Assembly: GCA_958510875.1 (NCBI GenBank)
Contig: OY294069.1
Location: 164,609,111-164,673,110, forward strand
DNA: 64,000 bases
Direction: 5' to 3'
DNA from: Endomychus coccineus
Taxonomy: Eukaryota > Arthropoda > Insecta > Coleoptera > Endomychidae
The position numbers were made by a program, and so were the translations under genes. The notes beneath the pieces are model-generated. The model did not search any database, had not been told where the DNA came from, and saw nothing but the letters and a program-made list of their open reading frames with translations. Each line of letters opens with the position of its first letter. The first letter of the stretch is position 1. Positions 33,186 to 43,203 of the stretch are shown piece after piece.

Positions 33186-33508
33186 TCAGCTCAGTAGGTA
33201 TGGCGGCACTTTGGTCAGACAGTCTTATCAGGTGGTGGTAAGCATTATCACTGTATTACCTGCCGAGTGACACATGTTTCAACACTCAGAAACGGGTCTG
33301 AATTCAGAAACACGTAACTCAATGTCAAAGCATGTGACTCTCTGTTGAAAGCACGTGTCAAACATGAGTCTGAATGTTGAAAAACGTGTCTCTCAGTCGG
33401 TATTACAGTGACGTCTCCGCCTGTACAGTGATCTTTCGGCCGGTAATACAGTGACACTGCTTACCACTATTTGATTGGTCACAGTGCCGCCATATCTTCT
33501 CAGCTAAT
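33186..33508. repeat. MITE, about 320 bp, with long terminal inverted repeats
   Basis: The left arm from about 33188 (agctcagtaggtatggcgg, then cacttt.ggtc and gtggtaagca…tcactgtattac) pairs with the right arm ending at about 33506 (ccgccatatcttctcagct). The arms run about 65 bp. The middle holds a set of cacgtg- and gtgtct-containing short repeats (33260-33395) that make a second inner palindrome. The overlapping frames on the minus strand are shadows. No transposase is present. Confidence 0.82.
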
Positions 33509-34369
33509 TCCGCTGATGAGCTCAAGAAAGCAAAACCGCCTTCCGGCACTATGAACCGCGAGTTACTGGTCAATCTAAAGAATTTGCTGCTTATGATCTT
33601 CATTTTTACACTCTACATGTTTAAGACGTTTGAGCATTAAAATCTGTAGTTACAAATTGTACAGCACTTGTCATGACAATCTGACTCGACAAACGAATTA
33701 GTGGTATTTAAGCTATTACTCGAAAAACCATTGCTGGCTAGTAAATTTATTCTGAATGCGCCTGTTTTTTTCACTTTAAGAAACGTCACTGGTCCATTTC
33801 ATCACTCTTTTTTATAAACCACATAAACACTAGTTCTCCAGGAAGCTGAAAATATTCTGTTTGTGTTCCTTATTATCACAAGTGTAAAAGCTTTGTTGTC
33901 TATATACGATTAGTAGTTAATAGCACAGGTGTCGACTATGCGCAATTAGATGGAAACCGAAGGTAATAAGAATAAAACAAACTTCATATCCTCAGGAAAC
34001 TGACGGTTACGATTCTTTTTATAACATATGAAATCCCGCACGCCATCGTTTTAGAATACTGGATGTCGATTCCTCTTTGTCACGCGCACATGCTAGCTTC
34101 CATAACTTTTAACTTATATCTATTATTATTATATTACTAAATTGTTACTTGAATCAACTGGAGCTAGGTACACTATTAGTAGGTCGAATTGTTCATCAGA
34201 GACGCCGTGACAAATTTGGTAAATTGTTGTTCATCTCGTTGTTTTTTCAATTAAGAATAATTATTATCTACAGATTTCTAAAATTGTTTGGAAATCAAAA
34301 TTTGTTCATCCATGATGAATGATGAGGATATAATTCTGCTTGTACACTGATACTATCTGAAATTTACAC
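33509..34369. other. No gene seen
   Basis: AT-rich spacer with no recognised frame or repeat. Confidence 0.45.
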
Positions 34370-34494
34370 ATTAAAAAGTAATTGCAGATTATACAGGGTG
34401 TAACAAAAAAGCAGGTTATCCCGTTAATTCGTATTTTCGACACTACAAAATGACGATATAGCCTAACTTACCTATTAACAAAAATGCCTCTAAC

Positions 34495-34880
34495 AAACTA
34501 TAAAGGAGTTCACTCTGTGGATACACTATAACCCTATAGATAAGAAATAATCACCCTTATCCTTATGCCATTAATGTACTGAGAACCTCTCGGCTACCAA
34601 ATAACCACCATCAGAGTAAACTTAATTATAAATCAAAGTGTGTCTGTTTAAATACTATTTGAGGATAATAATGTAAGCAAGGAGTTTACTGGAGATAAAT
34701 CGAAATTAAATAAATTGATTTTTCGTTGATACACTTCCATCCCTTCCAAGTAACCCAAATATTTCTATGTCTTGTGTTTTAGAAGTGATATAAGCCTTCT
34801 TGAGAAATCGTGTGACAAAATATGTTCGGTTAATGCTGATTTTTCACAATTAATGTTCCGTATACGGAGTTAAAATGTTC
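34495..34880 (+). repeat. Dispersed repeat F4, long copy
   Basis: It begins aaactataaaggagttcactctgtgg, the reverse complement of the right terminus of the 46018-46122 copy, so this is a left terminus. Then come taagaaataatcacccttatcc, the hairpin region (34590-34610), tttaaatactattt and, further on, aaaatatgttcggttaatgctgatttttcac, which matches 61035-61070. The hairpin and core boxes are more degraded than at 46 kb. Confidence 0.72.
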
Positions 34881-35212
34881 TAGTTTGACCCACATAGTAT
34901 TTTGAACAAGACTCGCAATTCGCAATCAATTTTATAAATTCCGAATTTGTCGAAGCCGGCTTTATCAAGATAGATGTAGGAACAAGCTAAAAATCCGTTT
35001 TTACAACACCTTTGAAAACGTTTTCGACTTCGGCCAAACCGGGATTCAGAAAATCTATTAACTTAATGAATAACCAATTCCAAGATTAACCAACCATTAA
35101 CTAAACATAATTATAGTGATATTGATGAAAAGAAAATGTTTGCAACTGTGAAAAAGATTCGACTCGTCTAAAATATTTCAATTTGATTCAAAGGAAATCA
35201 TCTGTAGCGATT

Positions 35213-35474
35213 ATAGAGATAAAGAATAGAGTACCTGTTATACGTAAGCCCTATGTATTTTTGTACGTCGCCCTGTAAGAAAAAAACGTACGGATAAGCC
35301 CCGCCCATTTCAAAGCGCGCGGTGTATCATGTTCATGTTTATGCACTTAGCGTCATTGCGTATGTCGCCACCGCGCATTATACGTCACACGTAGGCGGAG
35401 CTAAATTTCCCTACGTTTTGGTTACAGGGAGTCCCTCAATTCTTTAAACAGGTACTCTATTCTATATCTCTATG
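35213..35474. repeat. 262-bp palindromic MITE with a 9-bp target duplication
   Basis: The left end atagagataaagaatagag…acctgtt and the right end aacaggtactctattctatatctctatg form imperfect 28-bp inverted repeats. GTAGCGATT stands directly outside each end (35204-35212 and 35475-35483), a 9-bp duplication, or 8 bp if the first G is chance. Inner arms also pair (ccctgtaa…cgtacg…ccccgcc with ggcgga…cgtttt…ttacaggg), so the whole element can fold into one hairpin with a GC-rich tip (35300-35395), which is unusual in this AT-rich window. The duplication length points to a hAT-like or Mutator-like mobiliser. Confidence 0.9.
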
Positions 35475-35489
35475 GTAGCGATTCGTTTC

Positions 35490-36090
35490 TCATAATTTTC
35501 TGACCTTTCCTCCCAATGTAGGTTTCCTCTTTGGCGATTTTTCAAAGGCGTGGGCCTTCTTCAATGAAGTCTCTTCCGTAGACTCTTTTTCAATGTCTTG
35601 CACATTGTCGTCCGCTACTATGATTGATGAAGAGGACCATTGGGAAACTTGTAAGGGAGTCTCATCAATCTCAATGTCCTCTATGTCAAATGAAGATACG
35701 TTGCTGCAGCTTTCCCCTTCATAATACTTGCAAGCAACTGAGTATACAAGACCGGCTTTCTGCGTCCTCAAGCTGCACCATAATTATTGGCTTAACATCC
35801 ACAGGTGATTAGCTTCATGACGTCTTCAGGCACCGGTTCTCTTGTACTTTTCTCTGATTCAACTCCTTGCACCAATTCAAGGCATTGTCCAACCAAGATT
35901 GCACTTGAAAATAGATTCCGGCTATGGAGATTCGCCCAATCAGGTGAAGATGGTAATTAAGGCAGATTAAGTCCACTTTTGGTTGCAGATTGAGTGAATT
36001 TTTTGAAATGGAATTGAGGCCACCACCTTACAATGCCTCAAAGATGCCTCGTCCTGCAGCTTCGATGCTTTGTTGATGGATGCCGGGTAT
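35490..36090 (-). pseudogene. C-terminal part of a multicopy insect protein with cysteine-rich tail
   Basis: Minus strand, with frame changes: IEAAGRGIFEALYGGGLNS near 36050-35990, LNLQPKVDL, LPPSPDWANLHS near 35935-35900 (family form LPPTxxAAxxHSLRVYxQVQxW), then KLITCGCKAN-like sequence near 35815-35790 leading into RKAGLVYSVACKYYEGESCSNVSS near 35765-35695 and an acidic tail FDIEDIEIDETP. I recognise this as the end of a frequently repeated insect protein (uncharacterised, probably carried by a mobile element) whose tail has the CxC…CRKxGLxCSxxCxxCxGxxCxN pattern. Here at least three cysteines are replaced (C to R, Y and Y) and frames shift, so it is a pseudogene. The N-terminal portion is absent. 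The family identification rests on memory of the pattern only. Confidence 0.55.
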
Positions 36091-37719
36091 CATGAAAAGT
36101 TATGCAGTATTTTCCAAAATATCTTCCTTTGCGATTAGCGTTTAAGATTCTTAAAATGAATAAAAATGAATAGTGGAAAAAGATGTTCTGATTGTACTAT
36201 ACAAAAAATTGAAGAGATATAAATTGAGTACGTGGAACGTGGATTACTTGTTTGATATAAATTAATCAATTCAGAATACCTTCTACTCAATAGGTCCAAA
36301 CTACAGGGACAAACAAAGCTGATTATCGGAAAGAGCTCGCACTGGGAAGCTTCATAGAAACTTTAATTTGATATCTGTACCCACTATTATTAATATAACC
36401 AGTAGCTGTTGGATAATTACGTTCTCATTGGCGTCAATGATAACACACTGGATCGTAATGATAGTGTACGTGTGGTTGAAGGTTGTACAATGTACATTTC
36501 TCATGAATTTAATTTTAAATTTCAATTTCATTCACATTTATTATTGCGCCACCGTAAACCAACAACTGCCAATTACACCTTAATGAGAGTATGTTATTGT
36601 TCATAAATGTTTTTAACAATTTGGTACCGTAATATCATTATACTCCGTGTGTATCTTAGACTATTAAAGTACCTATCGCCGTATTATGGAAATGTACTTT
36701 TCAGGTGACAAAACTTAATGCAACTCACATCACATCTTCTATGACCCTCTTGCAACTCAACCTCTCAATCATAGAATTGTGAAATTAGAAGCTCGTCTCC
36801 GACCCTTTCATCACAGCTTCTGGGTATTAGTGCGTGTCATTGGAAAGCATTAATCAATCCCCACTTATCGAACTACAAAATCTAGGAAACATTGTAACTT
36901 TGAACAGATCTTGACAGGTGGAGTAAAATGAAATAGTTTACCTTACCTTTTCCAATTGCACCTGAACGATTGAGCATGACTGTTGTTACCAAAGTATACG
37001 ATATGGGTATCTACATGGAAGCAAAGCGGGATCAAAGGAATAGCGTAGCCCCTTCTAACTATATTATTGGAGATGAGATGAGAATGAATAGGAAAATCAT
37101 GGAAATGAATCTGATATTGGCGTTTATTTTGTACATGAGGTGTAGCCTAAAAGTGCTTGTTGTGAATTTATGATTTTAACTTCTAATTCGTCAAAAATAT
37201 TGAACTACTTATTAACTTGTTGAAGTAACAACCCCAATTAGAATTCGGTATCCCTAATTCCGTAGTATACGATTTTTGTAAGTCAATTATGTCTACAGCA
37301 TTGATTAATTATTCAATGTCCACATTGAAGTTGCACTTTAATGAACTATTGCCCAGTGAGCGAAATATCTAATGCCTAAAAAGCAGTCATGTTTGTGCCT
37401 TTCGTGTCTATATGGTTTGACCAATCGGTATACCAGTTGAGTTTAAGAGACCAGTGTATTGAGATTTGATGAATCTGATAAAGATTAAACAAAGATGGGC
37501 GTATGATGGGCGTAATTAATAAATTCATAACGCGCCGGTTTCAATTCCTTATCTAGAGATAATCACACGATGCACTCGATTCGAATGATTCAATTTACCT
37601 GAAGAGTTTTTGGTAAGCATGAATATTCTTCTGGAAATGGTACTAGAACAAGGATTGGTATTGGTATTGGTTGAGATGGTAGCGGGCTTGACAGAAAGTT
37701 CAGTGCCTTTAGCCAAAGA
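36091..37719. other. About 1.6 kb, no gene recognised
   Basis: Two overlapping plus frames at 36368-36606 are in different phases over the same bases and have no motif. The remainder is ordinary AT-rich sequence. Confidence 0.45.
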
Positions 37720-37769
37720 TCCTAGTGCACTAACCTCTGATCGTTTTTCAGGAGATTTTTGGATACCCC

Positions 37770-39005
37770 GCTGCTCGACAGAATCTTGAGATCTGTTTTA
37801 CGCCATCGGTCGTGATGATCCCCGAACCCAGCTGGGTAAACCTGGTTCGAATGCAGAACATTCACAAATAAAGTGAGTTGACGACTCCACTTTGTTTTCC
37901 TCATATATCATACAGGAAGGAGCTTCGATTTTCTCTTCTGTATGTATGAATTCCATTATATTTGCGTGACCTGTGAAGATCTCCGAGATTATCCTGATGC
38001 TTTGTCCACTCAGCAAGTATCTCGCTCACCCTTAGGCCTACCTCATTACCAAGCTGTGCTTCGGTAGTTCAGCAGCCGTCAATGCTTCTCTATGCTGAGG
38101 CATATTCATCTCTTAGATGGTTCCTCGAAATCTATGTGTCCCCGTTGTAGGAAATACCAGCAAAGGAGGGGGGTCTTGAGGACCGTCCAATCTGGCCCTG
38201 TCTCTCCAAGTCGTGTTGAGCCTCTTTCCACTGGCTAGCATGTTAAGGATCTCCTTGGTATCCCTGGCAAGTCTTGCCGACACAGTCGGACATTTCAGTG
38301 CTTTGAAGGCCGCTTGACTGTCCGAACAGATCCAGATGATCTCGTTTATTTTACCATAGCCGAGTAGCTTTTGTGCACACTGTAGATGGTAATCATCTCG
38401 GTTTGGAAGACTGTGTTGAGATCCAAGATTCACACGAAATACCCATCAATATATCTAGAGCCGCAAATGCCCGCTCCGAATGGTGTGTTTGTTCCAGACC
38501 TATTCTTATATCAAATCATGCCGTGCTTTGGCGTGCAGCCATTTTCCCATTCCTCCCTAAATGGGATGACGACCCTGAAATGCTGCTCTGCGAATCACAG
38601 GACTTTGATTCGGCCCTGTGGCCTTTCAGGCTGTCTAATAAATTGACGGGATTGGTCTGCACACAATCTCGTTAAGGAGTCATTGCAGCTAAGCATGTAG
38701 ACCATCATCATTGCGAGATTCCTCATCGTCATTGATAGGGATGGCATGCCCAGCAAGGCCCTCAAAGCTGCAGTCGGTGTACTCTTCTTCGTTGATGTAA
38801 TGCCTCTGTACTCCGTCCAGAAGTATTTTGGTTGTAACCAGTTCGGTTCTTTTCCATCATACAAGAACAGCATGATCGAGTCTTGGGATAATAATATCAG
38901 AGTAGATCCACATCAGCTGCTTAAGCCCCAGACACTACTTCATGTTAATTCCTCTCTTACATCACCAAAAGATTATCATAGCATTTTGGCACCTAGTCTC
39001 TAGTT
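37770..39005 (-). pseudogene. R1/LOA-like element: thumb, RNase H and C-terminal knuckle
   Basis: Minus strand from 39000: GLKQLMWIYSDIIIPRL near 38930-38900 (form LxPKxxxWLYTxVVRPxL), AVLVWWKRT, TPTAALRALLGMPSLS near 38785-38735 (family form TxTPTxALExLLxLPPL), then RNase H: VFQTEMITIYSV (38405-38370), IWICSDSQAAFKALKCP near 38342-38290, LNTTW, and finally ILSGQSIRIISEIFTGHANI with CMIYEENKVESSTHFICECSAF (37890-37835), the C…H…C knuckle. This is the same domain order as in the 9.6-13.2 kb element. The catalytic reverse transcriptase part is missing and frames shift between blocks. The 5' truncation is typical of this class. Confidence 0.87.
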
Positions 39006-39990
39006 GCTTCTGCCAGAGTATATAGCGTTTGATAAAACTCAATCCGTATATGAGAGTCTTGTGAGTTGCAGCAAGCCAGACGTATTGTATTACTATACAA
39101 GATAGACAAGAACAGGAGGTTGAACCGTGTCATGTGAGATATTGATTGTAACTAGTTAAATTGAAGGTAATGATAAGTATCTCCTGGTTCAGAGTTTGAA
39201 ATGTACTAGCAAATTGTGTGCTTTACTCCTACGATGTCAATATCATTTTCTACGACTTCAATGCTAAAAATGAAGACATAAAAATTGAATTATCGTCTTT
39301 CAATAATTTCTGTTTACTAGAATTCTGAGTTTTATTCTTCCGAAACCTATTTGCTGCATTGAAATGAACAGGAATGCTAAAAATTACTCGAGTTATAACG
39401 AAACCAGACCAACTATAAGTTAGAATTATAATGGATATGTAGGAAGCACTATGATCCTCGGGCAAAATTACCGAATGGATCACGCAACAGTCTTTGTTAG
39501 CGTTGAGGAATGCAGCTTCAAAATTTTAAGAGATAATTGCATGAACCGCCACTGTCCAGTAGCTATACCCAAATCATAACATCACGTAGAGACTACTGAC
39601 GAAAAAATACAACGCTGTTCTTATTCCATTCATTGCATTGAGTTGTTTAATGTATTGCCTAAAAATATTCTATTCTGTTCTGAAGAAAGGGTCATAATAA
39701 CGGATCGCATTTTCGTGTTAATTAAATTGTGATGAAGACGACACGAAAGAGATTCCCTTGATGACTAGCAATATTCTGGATATTACATTTGTAAAGGTTC
39801 GAAGGAATCGTATTCCTGACATGATAGATTATGAACTCCAACTTTATCAATTGTCTTTCTTTTGTCTTTATTAGTGAATTATCCTAATTTGGAATTCAAT
39901 ACTTATGTTATGATGTGTCAACGTTTTTCCGATTGTCAGTGATTTTTTCAAAACAAGTTGGACGAACTGAACTCTTTTTTTCTTGAATTT
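39006..39990. other. No gene seen
   Basis: AT-rich spacer. The 77-codon minus frame at 39250-39483 has no recognisable motif. Confidence 0.45.
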
Positions 39991-39995
39991 TAATT

Positions 39996-40042
39996 TTTGG
40001 GTATACTTACCAGGGCAAGGTGAGAACTCCCTGAAAAATGAA
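39996..40042. repeat. Isolated mariner-type terminal repeat
   Basis: taccagggcaaggtgagaactccctgaaaaatgaaac matches the end of the mariner at 52155-52195 (tacgaggacaaggagaaaagtccctgaaaaataaaac) and is preceded by TA. No transposase or matching opposite end was found nearby, so this is probably an end left by a truncated copy or a MITE. Confidence 0.6.
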
Positions 40043-40729
40043 ACGATAAATGGTTTATTCCGAATCGATTCATTTCTCGAGGATTTAGATTACATATATG
40101 TATTTGACTGCACTATCAGTGTGAATTACGTCAAAATTTATAGGATCGCTAGAATGAAACATTTTGTCAGGATAATAGGTGTTAATATCAATTAAATAGA
40201 GTAATGGAAAAGAATCACAATTTATAACACAGTTACAGTAACTTTAGTTCTGACATGAAGCAATAGCAATAATCAAAACAATCAGTGGAATAGTTCACAT
40301 TGAGCATTGTTGTTGATTATTACACAATTGGGTTTATTCATACAAATCGTGGAATAATTAATGAAGCAAAACCTATCAAGCCAATTACAATAAATATTCT
40401 ATTATCAATGATAATTGAGGACATGCTTTAAATACTAGTCGAACATAACTGAAAATAATGGACAGATTTAAATAAGTTTGTACGCGCCTTTCTTAATAAT
40501 TTATATTTATGTTGCGTGCAATTGCTGTTGCTCTGGAGTCATATTTCATGTTTTACGGTTTGACTTATCAGGATGTAGAATACGTGTTGAAAGAAACAAT
40601 TTGCTGGTCAGTGATCACATAAAATGGAATTTCTCATTTTTACTCATTTTACCATAACCTTTTTGGAATATTCTAGAAAGGATTCAATTCTTACACAATT
40701 CAAATGACCTATGTTAGTGTGATAAAATT
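40043..40729. other. No gene seen
   Basis: AT-rich sequence between the isolated mariner end and the DDE transposase remnant. No feature found. Confidence 0.45.
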
Positions 40730-41570
40730 AGCAAACATTTTTTATAATCTTAGCATATTTTCTCTTCCATAAATCCCCAAAGGAAACAATCTGTTGGGAT
40801 TAAATCGGGAGAACAGGCAGTCCAAGCGTTTGCTCCTCCTCTGTTTATCCAACAATTCGGTTGAGCTAGATTTAAAAATTGGCGAACAATTCAATGGTAG
40901 TGTATAGGTGCCCCATTCTGCTGCAGCCACATGTTTCTCCTTGTATTCAAATTTACGTTTTCTAGAAGAAATATGAGATCATCTTCTAGAAATTCCAAGT
41001 ATCTGATCCCATTCAAAGCCACATCAAAAAAGTAAGGACCGATCACTTGATCCCCCACAAATCCTCCCCAAACATTCAGTGACCACCTATTTTGATGATC
41101 AACATGACGGATCCCTGGGGGATTTCATTCGCATAATAATGCATGTTGAGTTTGTAAACTGCTCCATTGCTTCTGAATTTTGCTTCGTCACTATTCAAGA
41201 AACCCCATTCATTATCAACTAAATTAAGCATTGTTTCCGCAATTTCTCGAGAACTCATTTCTGGAATTTCTTCTAACATCAAAAGCAATTCTAGTTCTTC
41301 ATCATCGCGTATTTTTTGACCAAATAATACTCTTTTTGTGTAGGCGAGCTTCCCAGTACCTTCACATCGATATTTTACTTTTTGAAAAGCGGCACTTCTG
41401 CTGGTAAATTCTTCTTGCCAATAAAATATTTTTATCAGCTTCTCCTAAACAATACACCATATTTATCAGTTCTTGTCGCGTGAAATTCATTTCGAAAAAT
41501 TGTATTCTTGAATGAATATGAATGGATCTCAGATCCGACAGGTTGCAAAGTTGACAGTAAATCAATCACT
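40730..41570 (-). pseudogene. DDE transposase of the IS630-Tc1-mariner superfamily
   Basis: Minus strand: MNFTRQELINMVYCLGEADKN at 41490-41425 (typical N-terminal helix), then LLMLEEIPEMSSREIA, FLNSDEAKFRSNGAVYK near 41200-41160 (first catalytic D in FSDEAxF), YANEIPQ, SLNVWGGFVGDQVIGPYFF near 41085-41030, YLEFLEDDLIF, MWLQQNGAPIHYH near 40935-40895 (second block, usually QDGAPxHY, with D changed to N), then ACSPDLIPTDCFLWGFMEEK near 40800-40745 containing the third acidic position. Much of 41085-40740 stays open in a single frame. The C-terminal tail seen at 28209-28390 is missing. Loss of the second aspartate and frame shifts make it inactive. Confidence 0.87.
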
Positions 41571-41696
41571 CGATTTGTGTACTGTTTCCAGTGGGAAGTT
41601 TAGTTCTCGTTTGTTTTATTTATCAACAGCACTTTTGACCATACTTATTTTACATCGTTGGAAAGCTTATTGAAAGACCTATCGACTAATGAAATA

Positions 41697-41765
41697 ATAT
41701 ACAGGATGTTCTATAGAAATAAGAAAGTTATGCGTGTTTTTCTGTAATGGTTCACCCTGTATACT
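41697..41765. repeat. Short palindromic end pair (tatacagg … cctgtata)
   Basis: A 65-70-bp segment is bounded by atacaggatgttct and ggttcaccctgtat, reverse-complementary at their outer 8-10 bases. Such ends are typical of small DNA transposons. It lies about 130 bp upstream of the transposase remnant on the minus strand and may be its 5' terminal region. Confidence 0.4.
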
Positions 41766-41989
41766 TTGCACATTTTTCAGAAATTTCTGCTAATGGATAC
41801 TATTTTCCGTTATATTTGAAAGCTGCTCGCGTAAGAATCGCGGTTTTATCTCGATCAGTAAGCACAGAGTGATTTTCAGTAGACCCCTTTTAACTCTAAA
41901 ATGTCTAATAATTCGGAAACCTTCAACACGAGACCCACAATTATAGTCCTTGATACTGGTAGTGCGCAAAATTTTCAATTGATTGTGAG

Positions 41990-42265
41990 AAAAAAATCAT
42001 ATTAACTTCAACAATCAATATGAACTCACGCTTGGGTGATAATTAATTACTGAAGGATGATAAGTCAAACTTTTCAATTTTATTGCACTATTTGAAGAAA
42101 GAGTTGCATTCCAATTTCATTTTTTGTTTAGAAATCAAAGTATTGATCAAAGATTTTGTCGTAACCATTTTCCAACGCTATTTACTGAAGTTTCTCAATT
42201 TCGTTGTTATAATTTGGGAGGCTCAAAGAAGAACATTAAATGGTGCTATCTTATAATTAATTGCT
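41990..42265. repeat. Dispersed repeat shared with 61220-61455
   Basis: Segments such as actgaaggatgat(a/g)a, ttgaattttattg, ttctgttcagaaat…aagtattgatc/ttaatcgaagatttgt, gtaaccattttccaac and ctgttataattt occur in the same order at 41990-42265 and 61220-61455. At 61 kb the sequence lies between two inverted F4 arms, so this is probably the internal part of a longer F4-type element. Confidence 0.7.
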
Positions 42266-43203
42266 GTAGCTGAATCCGCCGGGGTATATGTATTCATTTG
42301 AGTGGATTTTCCGTATATGTCCAATTCAAAAGGATTACCATCTTTTATAATCGTAATCCTAATCTGTTTCTATTACGACAGTGAATTTCAGTGAATCATA
42401 TTGACTATTAAGCTTGTTCAAAACGCCATTTAAATCAAAATCTTTAATCAAAATTGCGGAAATGTTATCAAACTATCTTTTGGAAGCTAATCAAATTTTT
42501 ATTAGGTGTCAAGTTCGCTTAGGCAAAAATTGTAAAACGGCATTTATCATATTTGAGAGTTCTATTAATTGAAAAAACGTATATAATTCTGTATATGTTA
42601 TGTGTGGGACAAGAAGAAATTGCTTTCCACGAACAAAGTAAGTAGGAGGGAGTGTAGGTCACTCTACCATGGGCCCCAATTTTCTTCTGACTGGGCTGGT
42701 TTGGTACCGGTATTCTCTGGTACTTCACCAAATCATCTTGTACAAATTTATACAATGTATAAATTTGATCGTTGCACTAAATTTGATCGTTGCACTAAAT
42801 GTTGATAATGGGTCTTTTCAAGTACCCAGATCATCAATATGCTTATGAAAACTGAAGGAGCAAGACGAGGACACTGCTTATTAAGTCAGATGGTAAATGC
42901 TAGGAAGAAACGTTCATTACAGAAAATAATGGGGCAAATTATGGCTACCTGAAATTTGCTTGTGATGCTTTTTATATATTGACGTGTTATAGACTCATAA
43001 ATGGAATATTGAACAATTACCGTAATGTATAGCCTTGCGGGTTACTAAAACTAATAACAAAATAAAATTACTACAACCCAATCAAGTTCAACACAATGTG
43101 TAATAAATAACACGTTCAGCAAGTACTTACCATTCGCCCTTTCGCAACAGTTTGGTAAATTGATGGCTCGTTAATGTAGTCAGTCAGTTGGAGTGGGAAC
43201 TCC
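42266..43203. other. No gene seen; one 18-bp microrepeat
   Basis: An 18-bp unit (aaatttgatcgttgcact) is repeated directly at 42761-42797. A peptide frame at 42602-42805 over the GC-richer stretch 42640-42720 is not recognised. Confidence 0.5.

Noticed and set aside
38373..38675. Plus frames over 38373-38675 (100 and 86 codons)
   Set aside because: They are antisense to the RNase H region of the minus-strand R1/LOA-like element and match nothing.
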